This document shows positions 17,123 to 26,030 of a stretch of 64,000 nt of DNA, piece by piece. Source of the stretch: Pedobacter aquatilis (GTDB lineage: Bacteria > Bacteroidota > Bacteroidia > Sphingobacteriales > Sphingobacteriaceae). The notes below the pieces were generated by a model. The model was not told the DNA's origin. It saw only the letters and a list, made by a program, of their open reading frames with translations, and made no database searches. Position 1 is the stretch's first letter, and the number at the start of each line of letters is the position of its first letter. Location: positions 1 through 64,000 of the forward strand of contig NZ_JAUFPW010000034.1 of assembly GCF_030409415.1 (NCBI RefSeq), written 5' to 3'. A program made the position numbers and the translations under genes.

Positions 17123-17932
17123 TTAGCTAAACTGGATCAGGTTATCTGAAGGTGCCAGGTATTCAAGAGTGCCCTTATCTTTCACCTCTTTGACGCGTTC
17201 AAATGTTTCAGTTGCTGATAAACCGATCCCGTTATCTGCATTTTCGAATGCCGTGTACTTGCCGTTTTCATAGATTAACCTGATCGCTTTAAAACCAAAT
17301 ACCAGCATTTTGTCCCCACTGTATACCGTTTTTGATGAAGCGCTGCTCTCTGAGCTGACGTCAACTTTCCCGCCAACGATTTCTTTAATCACCGGAACTT
17401 CCACTTTTAAACTGCTGTTGTTTTTTGAGGTAGCCTCTACGCTGATCTTATTACTTTTTAATACTGAAGTGATGATGTAAATGTCGTCTGATTCGAGTAA
17501 TTCACTAATTTGTCTGGAAAGTGGGTTGATGTCTGCATCATTCAAATACATGTCAAGCTTAATGATGTCCACGTTTTCGGATTTGACATCTTCAAAGGTA
17601 AAAGCGATGGTTTTGGCATTGCTGTAAGCCGCATCAATCCCTAAGTTTCCACCCATAGCACTGATGATGCCCCCTAAAATGCTCATGGCAACGCCAGCAC
17701 TTAAGTCACTGGTTTTCTGTCCAGAGACATTGGCCGTATCTGCTTCAGGGTTTACAGCAGGTAATGCAGCATTGGGGCCAGAAACCAGCACGGTATCAAT
17801 ATTGCCTAAATACTCCAGGACCCCTTTCTTTTTTGTTAGGATTTGTAAAGGGGCGATGTCAGTCCTTGGAAGGCGGACAACGTTATAGCCTTTAGATTTA
17901 AGATAGCTTACAGATTGATCATTACATTTCAT
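17123..17932 (-). CDS. bacterial gasdermin (pore-forming cell-death protein)
   Basis: A 269-residue protein that I recognise as a bacterial gasdermin. Marks are a Cys at position 3 (MKCNDQ), where known members carry a palmitoylated N-terminal Cys; the opening GYNVVRLPRTDIAPLQIL; the SGQKTSDLSAGVAMSILGG stretch with a glycine-rich hydrophobic segment; KTIAFTFEDV; LESDDIYIITSVLKS; and a final segment LVFGFKAIRLIYENGKYTAF. The length of about 270 fits the family, whose last 20 or so residues are autoinhibitory and are removed by a protease. Released protein assembles into large inner-membrane pores and kills the cell. It is first in the operon, with the protease gene immediately downstream. Recognition is from memory of the family pattern, not from a search. 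Confidence 0.85.
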   Translation of the reverse strand: MKCNDQSVSYLKSKGYNVVRLPRTDIAPLQILTKKKGVLEYLGNIDTVLVSGPNAALPAVNPEADTANVSGQKTSDLSAGVAMSILGGIISAMGGNLGIDAAYSNAKTIAFTFEDVKSENVDIIKLDMYLNDADINPLSRQISELLESDDIYIITSVLKSNKISVEATSKNNSSLKVEVPVIKEIVGGKVDVSSESSASSKTVYSGDKMLVFGFKAIRLIYENGKYTAFENADNGIGLSATETFERVKEVKDKGTLEYLAPSDNLIQFS

Positions 17933-18780
17933 GATGTTTATTTTTTTTAGAGGTTAATAATTATTTGGCCTATGTTTAGCGTTCTATTGAAAGCCTAATG
18001 GCATTTGGTTGTTTTTTTACGGGTTGCCCCTCAGAGTTTTATTGATGATTTTTTATCAATAGGATTATCCTTTTGGAGTTTAAACTATTCTTTTTTTGGT
18101 GCTGGGTTAACAGGCAGGTTTAGTCCGCACAGAAATATTTATTTGCTTAGGATTATTAGATGCTGGGCTGAGCTGGGAGTTTTTAACCACAAGCACACCT
18201 TTTTTCATCTTTTATATTTTTTTGATGCTGGGTTTACCCGCTGGTATTGCCTGCACCTAAGAATTATTTCTACTAGTTACTTGAAATCTCTTCGAAATTC
18301 AGATAGGGTACTTTGATAGAAAGCACCGCCTGTCTATTCAGGTTCAGCTCCTCGCGGGCGGGTGTTGGAATGGCTTCATGTTAATTTAGATTTTGAGGGT
18401 TAAATTTTGAGTATCTGAGTGGATATTTGAGCGTATCAGCAGGGACTTAATTTTCGTTTGGATGATACAATCTTAAACAATTTAGCTGCTTTAAAAAATA
18501 CTATATATTGAGTATTTTTTAAGTTTACAGGTTTGTATATGTTTGATTATAAGTGTGTAATTAATTTTATTCAGCTAAACGGTCTTAGCCTGCTAAGCAT
18601 ACAAAAGGATATAGCTCGATTTATGTGATTAAGATTTAATGATTGATAGGGTGGTATGTGGGAGAATTGTATATACAATTAATTAAAGCATATGCAACGC
18701 TACAATTTTTATCGTGTCTATTCTGTGTTTTTATTGCTAAATGATTCAGGCAACACTGTTTTGTTCTTAAGAAAAAAAAT
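17933..18780. other. operon leader / intergenic region
   Basis: About 850 AT-rich bases between the divergent gasdermin and serine-hydrolase genes. It should contain the gasdermin promoter. The motif TGCTGGG recurs near 18099, 18162 and 18228, each after a T-run. An AT-only perfect hairpin (AAAAAATACT/AGTATTTTTT) lies at 18493-18520 and a palindrome AATTGTATATACAATT near 18665. The frame 18005-18316 has no coding character. Confidence 0.45.
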
Positions 18781-19459
18781 ATGAAAAGTAGATTATTGAC
18801 CCTGATTGGTATTTGTTTGTTTTTAAATGCGTTCTCCCAGAAGGATAATAGCGCCGTTGACCAGATCATAAGCCGGGAGATGAATGAGCGTAAAATTCCT
18901 GGTCTACAGGTAGCCATCGTTAAGGCTGGTAAACTGGTTTTTAAAAAAAGTTATGGTCTGGCCAATGTGCAGGATAGTGTCAAAGTCGATGATCAGTCCA
19001 TTTTTGCAATCAATTCCTGCACGAAGGTTTTTACAGCGGTAGCCATCATGCAATTGGTAGAATCCGGGAAAGTGGAGCTTTCCGCACCAATAAGCCGTTA
19101 TCTTGATGTTTTGCCGCCCCAATGGCCCCAGGTGACCATCAACCAGATGCTGACCCATACTTCGGGTTTTCCGGATCTTTTGAAAGTGCTGGATCCGTTA
19201 ACGGGGGGCGTCGGCGCGCTTAAATCTGAAAGTGCGGTCTGGGAGAAAGTGAAAAGCCTGCCGATGGATTTTAGCCCCCGGTGAGAAGTTTAGTTATAAC
19301 CAGACCAATGGCTATCTGCTTGGAAAGCTCATCGATAAAATCTCTGGCCAGCCATTTGCCGAAAATTTCCAGTTGAACCAATTTAACCCTGCCAGGATGC
19401 GGGGCACCATATTCGGGGATTCCAGAGATGTTATTGCGCATTTTTCAACAGACGATTAG
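18781..19459 (+). pseudogene. frameshifted, truncated class C beta-lactamase-like serine hydrolase
   Basis: An N-terminal signal (MKSRLLTLIGICLFLNAFS) is followed by the beta-lactamase/serine hydrolase fold: AINSCTKVFTAVAIMQLVE with the SxxK nucleophile motif, then NQMLTHTSGFPDLL. The frame breaks at a run of five C near 19271. One C fewer restores GEKFSYNQTNGYLLGKLID (the Tyr-x-Asn region) and a further 60 residues to 19459. The family normally needs 350 or more residues, so the 3' half is also lost, just ahead of the integrase gene. Confidence 0.75.
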
Positions 19460-19606
19460 TGCCTAAAATAAGAGATGGCCAAAATGTACTTTTATCAAGA
19501 AAAGCAATAGATAAACTTTACAAAACCTTTGAAAGAGAAGGCAGGATTTGATTCAGTTGCTATCTTCTTAAATTCTAAACGATATTAATTATATAAATTA
19601 AAAACC

Positions 19607-20719
19607 ATGTCTAAAGTAAAGGTTCGCAAACGGCTACTGAAGGATAATAGGCACTCCCTATATTTGGACTACTACCCGCCTTTGAGGCATCCTAAAACTG
19701 GGAAATTGATAAGAAGGGAAAATCTTAAACTTTATATTTATGATAAGCCAAAGAATGATTATCATAAAAAGCATAACAAAGAAACTTTGCTTTTGGCAGA
19801 ACATGTTAGATGTAATCGTCAACTGGATGTTCAGAATAGGAGGTTTGGTTTTCTATCAGATGATGCACGGGATGCGGATTTTATTGAGTTCTTTAAAGAA
19901 TTAAATAGAAAGAAACAGACTTCACTGTCCGATCAGGCGGCAATGTCTGTAAAATACTTTCAAGCTTTTGCCGGAGAAACGTTTAAATTCAGTGATTTGG
20001 ATGAGTTTTTTTGTGAGGATTATAAATCTTTTTTGTTAAGTGGTCCTGGGATAAGTAGGAGGGGACGCCCAATAAGCCGCAACACTGCCGTGAGCTATTT
20101 TGCAAAGTTTAGAACGGCTTTGAAAGAAGTTTATAGAAGGAATTTGATTACGGAAGATTTATATTCTAAAATTGACGCTGTTGATCCCAAAGAAACACAT
20201 CGGGAGCGACTCGAAATAGAGGAACTTCAATTATTGGTGAAAACTCCCGCAAAGTCAGATTTAATGAAACGTGCTTGCCTGTTTTCAGCTTTAACTGGGC
20301 TTAGGTTCTCCGATGTTCAGACACTTAGTTGGAATGAGGTGAGAGGCTATAAAGGAAAATATAGCCTCCAGTATTTTCAGGAGAAAACAGAAGGTGCCGA
20401 AACATTACCAATTTCCGATCAGGCTGTAGAGCTTATGGGGGTGAAGAAAAAAGGTTCAGACTTGGTCTTCTACGGTTTAATTTATCATCAGTTTAAGGAA
20501 TTTTTAAAAAAATGGCTTACTGCTGCCGGAATTAAAAAAAATATTACATTTCATAGTTTTCGGCATACTTACGCAACTTTACAAATAGAATTGGGTACTG
20601 ATATATATACCGTTTCTAAAATGCTGGGACATAAAAGTATAAAAACTACAGAAATTTATGCAAAGGTCGTTGATAGGAAAAAAATTGAAGCCACTAGAAA
20701 GATTAACCTAGAATTATGA
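19607..20719 (+). CDS. tyrosine recombinase (site-specific integrase)
   Basis: A 370-residue phage-type integrase. It has an N-terminal Arm-DNA-binding part (residues 1-80), a SAM-like core-binding domain (about 95-195) and a catalytic domain with Arg in TGLRFSDVQ, the HxxR box HSFRHTYAT, the second His in LGHKSIKTTEIY and the nucleophile Tyr shortly after. All catalytic residues are present, so it may be active. The excisionase-like gene at 20788 is convergent and 68 bases away. Together they form an integration/excision module that could have brought in the adjacent gasdermin operon. I see no clear attachment-site repeats. Confidence 0.92.
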   Translation: MSKVKVRKRLLKDNRHSLYLDYYPPLRHPKTGKLIRRENLKLYIYDKPKNDYHKKHNKETLLLAEHVRCNRQLDVQNRRFGFLSDDARDADFIEFFKELNRKKQTSLSDQAAMSVKYFQAFAGETFKFSDLDEFFCEDYKSFLLSGPGISRRGRPISRNTAVSYFAKFRTALKEVYRRNLITEDLYSKIDAVDPKETHRERLEIEELQLLVKTPAKSDLMKRACLFSALTGLRFSDVQTLSWNEVRGYKGKYSLQYFQEKTEGAETLPISDQAVELMGVKKKGSDLVFYGLIYHQFKEFLKKWLTAAGIKKNITFHSFRHTYATLQIELGTDIYTVSKMLGHKSIKTTEIYAKVVDRKKIEATRKINLEL

Positions 20720-20787
20720 GACTATTATAGTTGAGTCAACTTAATTGTGCTAGTTGATTGCAACATGTATCTGCATGCAGCTATTTT

Positions 20788-21132
20788 TTAGCTACCGAAA
20801 TGTTTTCTATATCCTTTCATTTTTATTTGAGCCTCTTTCAGCATCTCATTTTGAGTTTTAAGTTTGGATGCCCTTATCCATTCCATTAGATTTGATTTAG
20901 AGAAATATAACCTTCGTCCAGGCTTACTGACCGGAATCTCCCTACGGGAAACTTTGGTATATAGTGCTGGTACCGATGTTTTAAGAAATGCAGCAGCCTC
21001 ATGAATATTCAGTAATTCCTGTTCATCAGACTCCAAGAGATGAAGTTTGGATACCATCACTTCTAATCGTTCGATTTTTTTTAAAATTTCCATTAGTACC
21101 TCTGGCATCTCTTCAAAACTTATCTTATCCAT
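20788..21132 (-). CDS. excisionase-like helix-turn-helix protein (copy B)
   Basis: A 114-residue protein with a coiled N-terminus, then an HTH (LLNIHEAAAFLKTSVPALYT KVSRR split by the turn) and the wing KPGRRLYFSKSNL, ending GYRKHFGS. It is close kin to the 2868 gene along its whole length, and intact. The position next to the recombinase fits a recombination directionality factor. Confidence 0.78.
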   Translation of the reverse strand: MDKISFEEMPEVLMEILKKIERLEVMVSKLHLLESDEQELLNIHEAAAFLKTSVPALYTKVSRREIPVSKPGRRLYFSKSNLMEWIRASKLKTQNEMLKEAQIKMKGYRKHFGS

Positions 21133-22118
21133 AATCTTTTATCTTGAAGCACGTTTGTTCAAATTCATGGTTTTTTCAAAAGGTTCATCAGTATCCGATG
21201 GTAATAACGTTTAATTTTATATGCCATTTCAAAAATCCTTTCGAAAAAATAAAAACAGAATCTTTAGGCTAATAATATTTCACCTTTTACTATTATTGCT
21301 GCTTATTAGTCAATAGGGGGATTTTCGGCATATCTTACGCGGTGATTCCGTGGCAAAAATTAAACTTATTTTCACGCATCGATCATTTTAAACAAAAACA
21401 TCTTCTGCTGGTCAAACAAAACATCTTGACTTTGAGCGTCTCTCATAAAAAACTTAAATATTCAATATTACAGGGGATTAAAGCCATTGTCGGCCTCTTA
21501 ATTGTGACTTTTTGCTATTTACTATTGTGGTAAATGTGGATCATCCTTTTTAAATTTTTACAGTATTCCTGGGTACTGTTGTGAATTAGTCTCTGGATAT
21601 AGCAAGTTTTCAAAGAACTACAAGGCATAAAGAAAAGGATATAGATTGCTATACAATAAACATTTATTCTAATTCTCTTAGCGTGGAGATTTCGCTAAGA
21701 CTGATCAACTTATTTCGGAATTTAGGGTCAGTGTGTTTCGTTCTAGACTGACCACCCCAAAAGACTAAAAAATAATATGTTAGTGATAAGATGTATTTTT
21801 TCTTAGAGTGGTCAATCTGACACGGAATGATTTGCTCAAGATAGCCAAAATCTCCACAAACAGCCATGGGAATGAGAATTAGCAAAAACCCGCATTTTAA
21901 TTAAGTTTAACATGCTTTGCAAAAGTGCCGTTAAATGACTATTTAGCGTGGGATTAGAATTTTCTTATTCTCTTTTAGGTTGCCAACAATCATACTAATC
22001 TTTCTGATGAGGGAATAATTATTGACCTACAGCTGTTGCCTCACCACTCATTTTATTGTCGTGCATGATAACTACAAAGCGGGAGAGCTTATATTATGTT
22101 CTCCCGCCTATAAAAACA
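21133..22118. other. intergenic region with decayed repeat ends
   Basis: Nearly 1 kb with no convincing gene. The frames 21342-21533 and 21664-21885 look random. The stretch 21690-21850 contains several TGACC/GGTCA-type motifs in both orientations and may be remains of an insertion sequence. Confidence 0.4.
21745..21821. repeat. imperfect inverted repeat, possible IS-end remnant
   Basis: AGACTGACCACCCC at 21745 faces GAGTGGTCAATCTGAC ending at 21821, with two mismatches in 13 pairs and about 48 bases between. The GGTCA/TGACC repetition recalls the multiple end repeats of IS21-type elements. A related motif set occurs inside the 28.2-kb element. Confidence 0.35.
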
Positions 22119-22637
22119 TTATTTAAAATTTACGCCGTTTAAAATTTCATTTAGATTGTTCTTTGCTGCGATTTCATCACTTGCTTTATAAAAAAGCATT
22201 CCATTGACGTATGACGAAAAGTCACTATTTAAAACGTAAAACATATAATAGCTATTTTGACTATCTGTCCTATTCCGGGATACTAGCGCATCGAAACCAT
22301 TAACCTTAGTAACGTAAATTTCATAATATTGGTCATTGGGATTGTAACGTCTCTTTCGATTCTCCATTTCCAACTTTCTTTCAGCAATAAACTTTGAATC
22401 ATTATTTAGCGGATGACTTGAGATATTAAAGCTCTGTCCCTTTAGTTGATAATTACCCTTACTCAAAGTTGAAACATCGACAGTACCATCTGAAGGTCTT
22501 GAAGCAATTTTTTGGCTAGTTGGTGCTTTTGTTATTAACGAGGGAAGTGTGATTCTTGCATCTTTAGAGTTTAATCTTATCTGGCTCATAGCAGAAAAAC
22601 TGATACAAACCATGGCAAATGTTATAATTGTTTTCAT
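22119..22637 (-). CDS. exported hypothetical protein
   Basis: A 172-residue protein with a clear signal peptide (MKTIITFAMVCISFSAMSQ). The mature part is polar, with Arg/Tyr-rich stretches (RKRRYNPNDQYYEIYVTK) and an alternating beta pattern. No family recognised. It starts 6 bases after the stop of the fragment at 22644, so they were probably one transcript. Confidence 0.55.
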   Translation of the reverse strand: MKTIITFAMVCISFSAMSQIRLNSKDARITLPSLITKAPTSQKIASRPSDGTVDVSTLSKGNYQLKGQSFNISSHPLNNDSKFIAERKLEMENRKRRYNPNDQYYEIYVTKVNGFDALVSRNRTDSQNSYYMFYVLNSDFSSYVNGMLFYKASDEIAAKNNLNEILNGVNFK

Positions 22638-22643
22638 ATAATT

Positions 22644-22883
22644 TTAATTAGTTGGGCATGGGTTAGATGTCATTGGAGCAGTAGTATCTCCGGTTTGTTG
22701 AGCAGCTACTAAATAAGTAAATTCGTTATTGGATGTGTTTTTTTTGAACAAATTTATAGCATTGCCTAGTTTCGCCTTCAGTGCATACTCTGTAGCAGTG
22801 GCCTCACTTGCTCCGGGGTGGTCATATAGGTACCTATCTGCCGTCGCATTATATGAATCCCCAAAACTTTGTTCTTTGCCCAC
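22644..22883 (-). CDS. C-terminal fragment of an unknown protein
   Basis: An open frame of 79 residues (MGKEQSFGDSYNATADRYLY, ending TSNPCPTN). It begins inside the truncated mannosyltransferase frame, so its first residues are probably the cut edge of a longer lost gene rather than a true start. The composition is plausible for a protein, but no family is recognised. Confidence 0.4.
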   Translation of the reverse strand: MGKEQSFGDSYNATADRYLYDHPGASEATATEYALKAKLGNAINLFKKNTSNNEFTYLVAAQQTGDTTAPMTSNPCPTN

Positions 22884-23458
22884 AAACTTGGTTTCGTATA
22901 TCCTGCGAAGGATATTAAGCCTCCTATTACTGGCAAATTCTTATTAGTTGAAGAATTGATATTCGATACTGCAGCAATTGCTAATAGAATGCAGCCACTA
23001 GACCAAGTTTCAGATGAAAATCTTACGCTAATAAGGGGTATATACCAAACTAAAAAAGAGAGAATGATATAGCACATGTGTAGATTTGGCTTAATCCTAT
23101 CTTTTTTTTTTTGAATAAAAATATAAATAGCTATGAAAGAAAATGCCCCACTAATCAGTCTTGAAATGAAAGCAGGAGCAAATGTTTCATAAAATCCCAA
23201 ACTATTGGTTATCTTCAAAATCTGTAAAAAGATTGTTGGTTGGATGGTAGAGCGCATTGCCCGGCTATATTCCCAACTTACATCATCTGTCAAACCTAGC
23301 CGATCCTGTGCGAAACCAATAATTTGATAATGTTCATCATAGTGGTAATATTCGTAGTTATTATAAGCAGCCAAAAAGTATATGCATAAGATAGTACAAT
23401 ATATTAATGGCAGGTAATACTTCTTGAAAGATAGCTTCTCGATTTTGGTAGTTTGCAT
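22778..23458 (-). pseudogene. truncated Alg9/GPI-mannosyltransferase-like membrane protein
   Basis: Residues 1 to about 188 look like the N-terminal third of a multi-pass mannosyltransferase. They include the luminal acidic motif HYDEHYQIIGFAQDRLG, then WEYSRAMRSTIQPTIFLQIL, and several membrane helices (YYLPLIYCTILCIYFLAAY and others). After GLISFAGYTK near 22895 the frame turns into unrelated sequence belonging to the 22644 gene. The family usually has 400-500 residues, so a deletion fused two genes here. Confidence 0.65.
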
Positions 23459-24076
23459 GACCTTAAGTTGGATAAACTAGAGTATATTGACCCCGTCTCG
23501 CCAATTTTCTAACAAAGGAGAATCGGTTCTAAAGCAACAGGTTATGTTCCATTTGTTTTTGGTGAGATGGGTTAATGGGTCTCGGTTGTCTACGTTATTT
23601 TAAAAACCTAAAACAACTCTTATTCATATTTGCCAAGTTTTGTGTTCTAAATTCTTTGTACAACCCGTTGCCATTTTTCTGAAAAGTAAGCTTTTCGCAT
23701 AACTCTCTATTATTTAAATCATAAATGATTGGTCCAAGTGCCTGTAAGAATGCGCTTAAGTTTTCAAGGTAATCCTCAAAGAGGAAAGTTAATTGTGATA
23801 AAACTATTAACTAATTTCAAAATGAATGCGTGAAATTAAAGATTTCAATTTATGAAAATTTGGTGGAAAGCAGATTTCAATTTTGAAACCCTGAAGAATT
23901 GAAAAAAGAATGAAAAAGTCTGTTGGCATAAAGAAATGCAACTGCACGCTATACTTATCTCCTTACTTAAAAAGTTTTTAGAAACCACGCCATCTGAACT
24001 CCTTTATTACTATTAGGCAACTTTAAGAATTCGTTGGAGCGGGCTTAATTAGCGTATATAATTTGTACAGGTAGCC
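23459..24076. other. intergenic region with partial repeat end
   Basis: About 600 bases without a gene. It starts with one end of the 117-bp repeat family at 23468-23500 (TTGGATAAACTAGAGTATAT, then TGACCCCGTCTC). I do not find a convincing opposite end at the expected distance, so this copy looks decayed. Confidence 0.45.
23468..23500. repeat. single end of the TTGACCCC repeat family
   Basis: Matches the left end of the copy at 27069 in most positions over about 33 bases, including GGATAAA, AGAGTA and ATTGACCCCG. The element's other half is missing or unrecognisable. Confidence 0.55.
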
Positions 24077-24130
24077 AAATAACAGTTGCAATTAATACCG
24101 CATTTGGGGTATTGATTGCAACTGTTATTT
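24077..24130 (+). promoter_or_regulatory. long hairpin immediately upstream of lipoprotein gene
   Basis: AAATAACAGTTGCAATTAAT plus ACC pairs with its inverse after an 8-base loop (GCATTTGG). The stem is about 23 bp with a single T/G mismatch. It ends 35 bases before the lipoprotein ATG. It could be a terminator for upstream transcription, a 5'-UTR stabiliser, or a recombination site. Confidence 0.6.
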
Positions 24131-24165
24131 AACTGAAATTTATGTTTTGTTTAACGCCAATCTCT

Positions 24166-26007
24166 ATGAAGCCTCTCACTAAACTAATAAATCCATGTCT
24201 ATTTATAATGATTGTAATATTATTAATCTTCAATTCATGCAAGAAAAGGCAGCCCTTAGAAACTGAACCAGAGATTCCGAAAATAGAGTCAGAAAATACG
24301 CTTAATAAAAATGCCATTTTCCTGGGTGTCAAATCTGTTAAATCTGTAGCGGAAAACACTATAACCATAGATAAAAGCAATGTTGCAAAGATACCGGAAG
24401 TTGGAAGCATAATATTATCAGGCAGCTTGGATGGTATCGTAGAAAGTTTTTTAAGGAAGGTTGTTAGTATTGAAGATAAATCCGGAGAATTCATTTGTCA
24501 TACTGAACCTGCGGCTTTAAATGAAGCATTTGAAACAATCAATGTAAAAGCGAAGTATGAACAATCCTTCACCCAAATACTCACCCCCGGTATCAAGTCA
24601 GCTGGCATTGGTAAACTGAGTGTAAGTAATAAACCAGGGATTATTAGTGATGTGAACTTTGTAATCCCATTCATAAAAGATACCAAATTATTTCCAGGTT
24701 TAGAAATCAGCGGAAATATTGCAGTCAATATAACTGATATTAATTTTGAATACATAAAATCCAAAAACTCCCCATTACCGGACAAAGTGCTTATTCAAGT
24801 AAATATTAATACAAAAGGCAGCAGTTTGGAAATCACCAATAGCAACGAAACTGCCGTTACACTTATGGATGAGGTAGATTTGATTACGCCGATTACTCTA
24901 AAGCCATTTATTATTAATCTTCCAATACCGAGTCCATTGGGGATAATAATTTTTCCGGTACCAATGAAACATAGCCTTTCATTCAAAAGGGGCAAGTGGA
25001 CTATTTCGGGTAAAGCAAAATTGAACGTTGCAATCGAAGCGTCTGCAACAGTTGGTGCAAAATATGAAAGTGGCAGTTGGAAAAATATTTCTGTATTCCA
25101 GATAAACACTACTACTCTTCCTCTTAACCCAGCATTTTTTCTTCCACACATGGAATTGAATGCTAACTTTGAGTTATTCAAACCCGTTTATGAAATGTCC
25201 CCATTTGGCACAGATAAGTTGAAAGCATCTTTTTCGCTACCTAACTCCCTCGACTTTAAGACCAGTCTAATGGAAACGCCAAATTATAGTTTAAAATATA
25301 ATTTTGGGATCTCAGGAGCTGTTGAGACCAAGTTTTGGACTAGTGAAGAACTTGCTTTCGGTGTTAATGCAAACTTAATTGAGCCAATGATATTATTACA
25401 GGGAAACTGGGTAATAAAAATTGATAAATCAGAAATATATAGTGGCAATAATCAAGTTGGGGCAGCAAATACAAAACTTGCGCAGCCATTGAAAATTATT
25501 GTTAAAGATGATTTAGGCAGGCCGTTGCCAGACATACCGGTTGAATGGAAAGTGACTAAGGGAAATGGTACATTAATTTTTGATGCGAAGACAAATAAAT
25601 CTGGACAGGCCGAAGCCTACTGGACTATCGGGACTACAGACGTACAAGAGGTGGAAGCTGTTGTAAAGGATAAAGAAGGAAACTTGGTTAAAGGTGCTCC
25701 ACTGAAATTCACTTGCCAAAAATCCTGCGATTTGGCAGGGACTTATCTTGTAGAGGTATATAATAAATGTTATCCCAGATCGGATGGCAGTCCTGCTCCT
25801 GCCGGTTCTCATACCTTAACATTAAAGGGTGGGCAGTGGACAACCGTGGATGCAAAAGGGGTAGTATTCACGGGATCATATTCGCTTGCGTCTACGTGTG
25901 GCTTTTCTTACCACAATGGAGTATGTAATACCACTATTTATCCAAATAATCCATCTCAATTATATGATTGCAATGGTTGCCTTCTATTTAAATACACCAA
26001 GCAATAA
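24166..26007 (+). CDS. large lipoprotein with Ig-like (Big_1-type) domain
   Basis: A 613-residue predicted lipoprotein. I choose the ATG of MKPLTKLINPCLF, which gives a standard signal and lipobox ending at Cys25 (LIFNSC). An upstream ATG at 24142 adds only 8 residues. The body (30-420) is beta-rich with no recognised family. About 430-530 resemble a bacterial Ig-like/invasin repeat (PLKIIVKDDLGRPLPDIPVE, GQAEAYWTIG). The C-terminal 80 residues hold several Cys (STCGFSYHNGVCN, YDCNGCLLF), perhaps disulfide-linked. Probably surface-exposed or periplasmic. A long hairpin lies just upstream. Confidence 0.65.
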   Translation: MKPLTKLINPCLFIMIVILLIFNSCKKRQPLETEPEIPKIESENTLNKNAIFLGVKSVKSVAENTITIDKSNVAKIPEVGSIILSGSLDGIVESFLRKVVSIEDKSGEFICHTEPAALNEAFETINVKAKYEQSFTQILTPGIKSAGIGKLSVSNKPGIISDVNFVIPFIKDTKLFPGLEISGNIAVNITDINFEYIKSKNSPLPDKVLIQVNINTKGSSLEITNSNETAVTLMDEVDLITPITLKPFIINLPIPSPLGIIIFPVPMKHSLSFKRGKWTISGKAKLNVAIEASATVGAKYESGSWKNISVFQINTTTLPLNPAFFLPHMELNANFELFKPVYEMSPFGTDKLKASFSLPNSLDFKTSLMETPNYSLKYNFGISGAVETKFWTSEELAFGVNANLIEPMILLQGNWVIKIDKSEIYSGNNQVGAANTKLAQPLKIIVKDDLGRPLPDIPVEWKVTKGNGTLIFDAKTNKSGQAEAYWTIGTTDVQEVEAVVKDKEGNLVKGAPLKFTCQKSCDLAGTYLVEVYNKCYPRSDGSPAPAGSHTLTLKGGQWTTVDAKGVVFTGSYSLASTCGFSYHNGVCNTTIYPNNPSQLYDCNGCLLFKYTKQ

Positions 26008-26030
26008 ATATTGAATTTAGCAATAAAATA

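Noticed and set aside
18005..18316. 103-residue plus-strand ORF in the gasdermin leader
   Set aside because: Composition is Phe/Leu/Ser-rich from T-runs, no start context, no family and it lies in a probable promoter region.
19460..19606. Attachment site or tRNA next to the integrase
   Set aside because: I found no tRNA fold nor a direct repeat pairing with sequence near 21.1 kb or 9.5 kb.
21342..21533. 63-residue plus-strand ORF
   Set aside because: No homology pattern, surrounded by repeat remnants; probably chance in AT-rich DNA.
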